Below are positions 62,467-64,000 of a DNA stretch of 64,000 bases, in pieces. The DNA is from Paenibacillus sinensis (lineage in GTDB: Bacteria > Bacillota > Bacilli > Paenibacillales > Paenibacillaceae): contig NZ_JAHCMB010000226.1 of the NCBI RefSeq assembly GCF_019904155.1, positions 36,536 through 100,535 of the forward strand, given 5' to 3'. The notes under the pieces were generated by a model. That model had not been told where the DNA came from. It did not search any database and worked only from the letters and a program-made list of their open reading frames with translations. The translations under genes were made by a program, and so were the position numbers. Position 1 is the stretch's first letter. Every line of letters starts with the position of its first letter.

Positions 62467-63672
62467 TTAGTTCTTAATAATTTCTTTTCGAATTAAGATG
62501 TCACAGATTTCACGAACACAGCCGTGACCACCTTTTTTTGTACAAATATAATTAACTTTAGCTAATACTTCTGGCACTGCATCGGATGGGGTTGAAGAAA
62601 ATGCCACTGCTTCTAAACATTGCAAGTCATTAACATCATCTCCGATATACGCAGTGGTTGGATAATTAAACTTCTTATTGTTCTGAAAAAAAGCATCTAA
62701 AAATACCTTCTTATCTTTTATCCCCATATATAAATAATCTACTTTAAGCTTCTCGGCTCTTCTTTGAACTAATGTTCGATCTTCTGATGTGAGTATCATA
62801 ACTTCAACGCCTGAGGCTTTGAGCAATTCGATTCCTTTGCCATCCTTAGTATTAAACTTCTTCAGCTCATCGCCATTTTCTGAATAATACATGCCGGCAT
62901 CTGTCAAAACACCGTCAACATCGCAGATTAATAGATTTATGTTCGATAATATGTCATTATTGATTATTTGTTGTTTCTTGAAAATGGATTCCATTATTAT
63001 CCAATCAGAAGGCTCATCAATTTCAAAATAACTATCCTCATCCATTATGTAGGCGGAAATGTTTCCCGACACTCTACATTTGCTTTCAATTAACTTAGAA
63101 CGTTCTGTCAAATAAAACGAACCATTTTCCACCAAGTAGCCATCCCATTCTTGTCTTCGGGGTCTTTCTTGGGGATTATAATTAACCGGAACAAAACTCC
63201 CCCCCTCTTCTTTCCATTGAAAGCGTTTCTGGACAACCACAGACAGAAGGCTATCCGCTTTTTGTTTCTTATATTGCTCAAATGCCTCTGTTAAATTATG
63301 AGCTTTTAGTAATGGGGAGGTAGCCTGGATTAAGAAAATCTCTTTAAAAATAACTTGCTCGGCAAATTCTAACATTACCATCTCTGTGGATGCTTCATCT
63401 GTAGCACTTTCGGCACTTCTGTAAAATATTTCCACTTTTTCAAATTGGAATGAATCTACAACCCTCATAATTTCTTCACTTTCAGTTGCTACATACACCT
63501 TATCGATAGTATTACTTTCAACTGCAGCCTTTATAGTCCAGTAAACGAGAGGCATTCCACAAAATAACTTGATATTTTTTAGTGGAATGCCCTTACTTCC
63601 TCCTCTGACTGGAATAAAAGCTACTACATCCTCACTAGTTGCGTTTGAGCTTTTTCCGCTGTACTTTTTCAA
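62467..63672 (-). CDS. CMP-nonulosonate cytidylyltransferase fused to a HAD phosphatase
   Basis: A 401-residue bifunctional protein. Residues about 15-232 are a NeuA-type cytidylyltransferase with the nucleotide loop FIPVRGGSKGIPLKNI and IQATSPLL; they should make a CMP-activated nonulosonic acid (sialic, legionaminic or similar). Residues about 245-401 are a KdsC-like HAD domain with ICDVDGVLTDAG (Asp251 nucleophile, Asp253), TSEDR and YIGDDVNDLQCL; it could dephosphorylate the 9-phosphate precursor. The TTG start at 63672 overlaps the end of neuB by 38 bases; the exact start is uncertain. The exact sugar cannot be told. Confidence 0.85.
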   Translation of the reverse strand: MKKYSGKSSNATSEDVVAFIPVRGGSKGIPLKNIKLFCGMPLVYWTIKAAVESNTIDKVYVATESEEIMRVVDSFQFEKVEIFYRSAESATDEASTEMVMLEFAEQVIFKEIFLIQATSPLLKAHNLTEAFEQYKKQKADSLLSVVVQKRFQWKEEGGSFVPVNYNPQERPRRQEWDGYLVENGSFYLTERSKLIESKCRVSGNISAYIMDEDSYFEIDEPSDWIIMESIFKKQQIINNDILSNINLLICDVDGVLTDAGMYYSENGDELKKFNTKDGKGIELLKASGVEVMILTSEDRTLVQRRAEKLKVDYLYMGIKDKKVFLDAFFQNNKKFNYPTTAYIGDDVNDLQCLEAVAFSSTPSDAVPEVLAKVNYICTKKGGHGCVREICDILIRKEIIKN

Positions 63673-64000
63673 TGTCCAATATATCCTCTCTTTTATATGT
63701 CAATGCCTTTTGAACATTTTTTACATCTCGAACCAGCTTTCTCATTCCTTCAGGCTCCAAGCTTGCAGCATGGTCTGTGCCTTTCCAAGTTCGATCCAGC
63801 GTAAAATGTCTTTCTATATACTGAGCACCTAAAGTAAGCGCAGCCACATCAGCAGCAATTCCAAGATGATGCCCTGAGAAACCAATACCTTTTACCCGAT
63901 CCTCATATTTCTCTCTCAGAGAGGTTATATCTAGCAATGAAAGATCTTCGAATGGAACTGGATAACCTGAAACGCAAGAGTAAATAATTAAGTTATCGCT
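63635..64000 (-). CDS. NeuB-family nonulosonate synthase, C-terminal part (5' end outside window)
   Basis: The last 121 codons of a synthase that condenses phosphoenolpyruvate with an N-acyl hexosamine. The visible part has the SGYPVPFED block, GFSGHHLGIAADVAALTLGA (the usual family form is GYSDHT) and IERHFTLDRTWKGTDHAASL with the conserved metal-binding His. The frame is open to the window edge. The Asp-His-Thr to Ser-Gly-His-His variation near the active site is notable. The SAF antifreeze-like domain that usually follows is absent: the protein ends about 60 residues after the TIM-barrel motifs, so it is a short form. Confidence 0.85.
   Translation of the reverse strand, partial: SDNLIIYSCVSGYPVPFEDLSLLDITSLREKYEDRVKGIGFSGHHLGIAADVAALTLGAQYIERHFTLDRTWKGTDHAASLEPEGMRKLVRDVKNVQKALTYKREDILDIEKVQRKKLKRN

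Overview
The window reads as a chromosome segment of a spore-forming, motile, low-to-mid-GC Gram-positive bacterium of the Paenibacillus type. Supporting signs are a CotH spore-coat kinase, MinJ, CtpB, SLH-domain S-layer anchoring, long-form HPF beside secA and prfB, strong AGGAGG-type ribosome binding sites, and frequent TTG/GTG starts. No rRNA, tRNA, IS element or CRISPR array was seen. The organism name is inferred from gene content; no search was run.

Layout. 0-6.7 kb: the 3' part of a NarL-type two-component pair, a secreted CotH kinase, and an MFS exporter divergent from an AraC regulator. 7-13.3 kb (minus strand): a division and cell-wall block, ftsE-ftsX-M23 hydrolase-ctpB-minJ. 13.6-16.3 kb: a VanW/G5 protein, a CBS protein and an IseA-like autolysin inhibitor. 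16.7-28.5 kb: a carbohydrate locus with a GH4 glycosidase, a BadF-type sugar kinase, a GntR/UTRA regulator, two surface proteins that share a propeller segment (one SLH-anchored) and a three-gene sugar ABC importer. The surface pair and the importer diverge from one intergenic region, and their two predicted promoters carry the same 11-bp element just downstream of the start site. 28.6-44.4 kb: a complete Gram-positive type IV pilus system (pilB, T, C, A, D, a pilM-pilN fusion, pilO), a divergent 1500-residue surface protein, and a pilV-pilW-pilX minor pilin cluster. 44.6-45.4 kb: an esterase. 45.6-54.6 kb: the arginine set argCJBDFGH, with an ARG-box-like operator over its predicted promoter. 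54.9-60.9 kb: yitT, prfB with its programmed +1 frameshift, secA, hpf and a cold-shock gene. 61-64 kb: an AT-rich glycosylation segment (GT2 glycosyltransferase, a CMP-nonulosonate synthetase fused to a HAD phosphatase, and the end of neuB), probably for surface or flagellin glycans.

How it fits together. The sugar locus suggests capture and processing of a glycan at the S-layer, ABC import, ATP-dependent phosphorylation by the BadF kinase, and cleavage by the GH4 enzyme, with no PTS in view. The pilus region suggests a c-di-GMP-responsive extension motor (MshEN-type PilB) and a tip complex of minor pilins with a large adhesin-like protein. The ftsEX-hydrolase-ctpB-minJ block and the prfB-secA-hpf block lie close together in Bacillus subtilis; here about 42 kb of other genes separates them.
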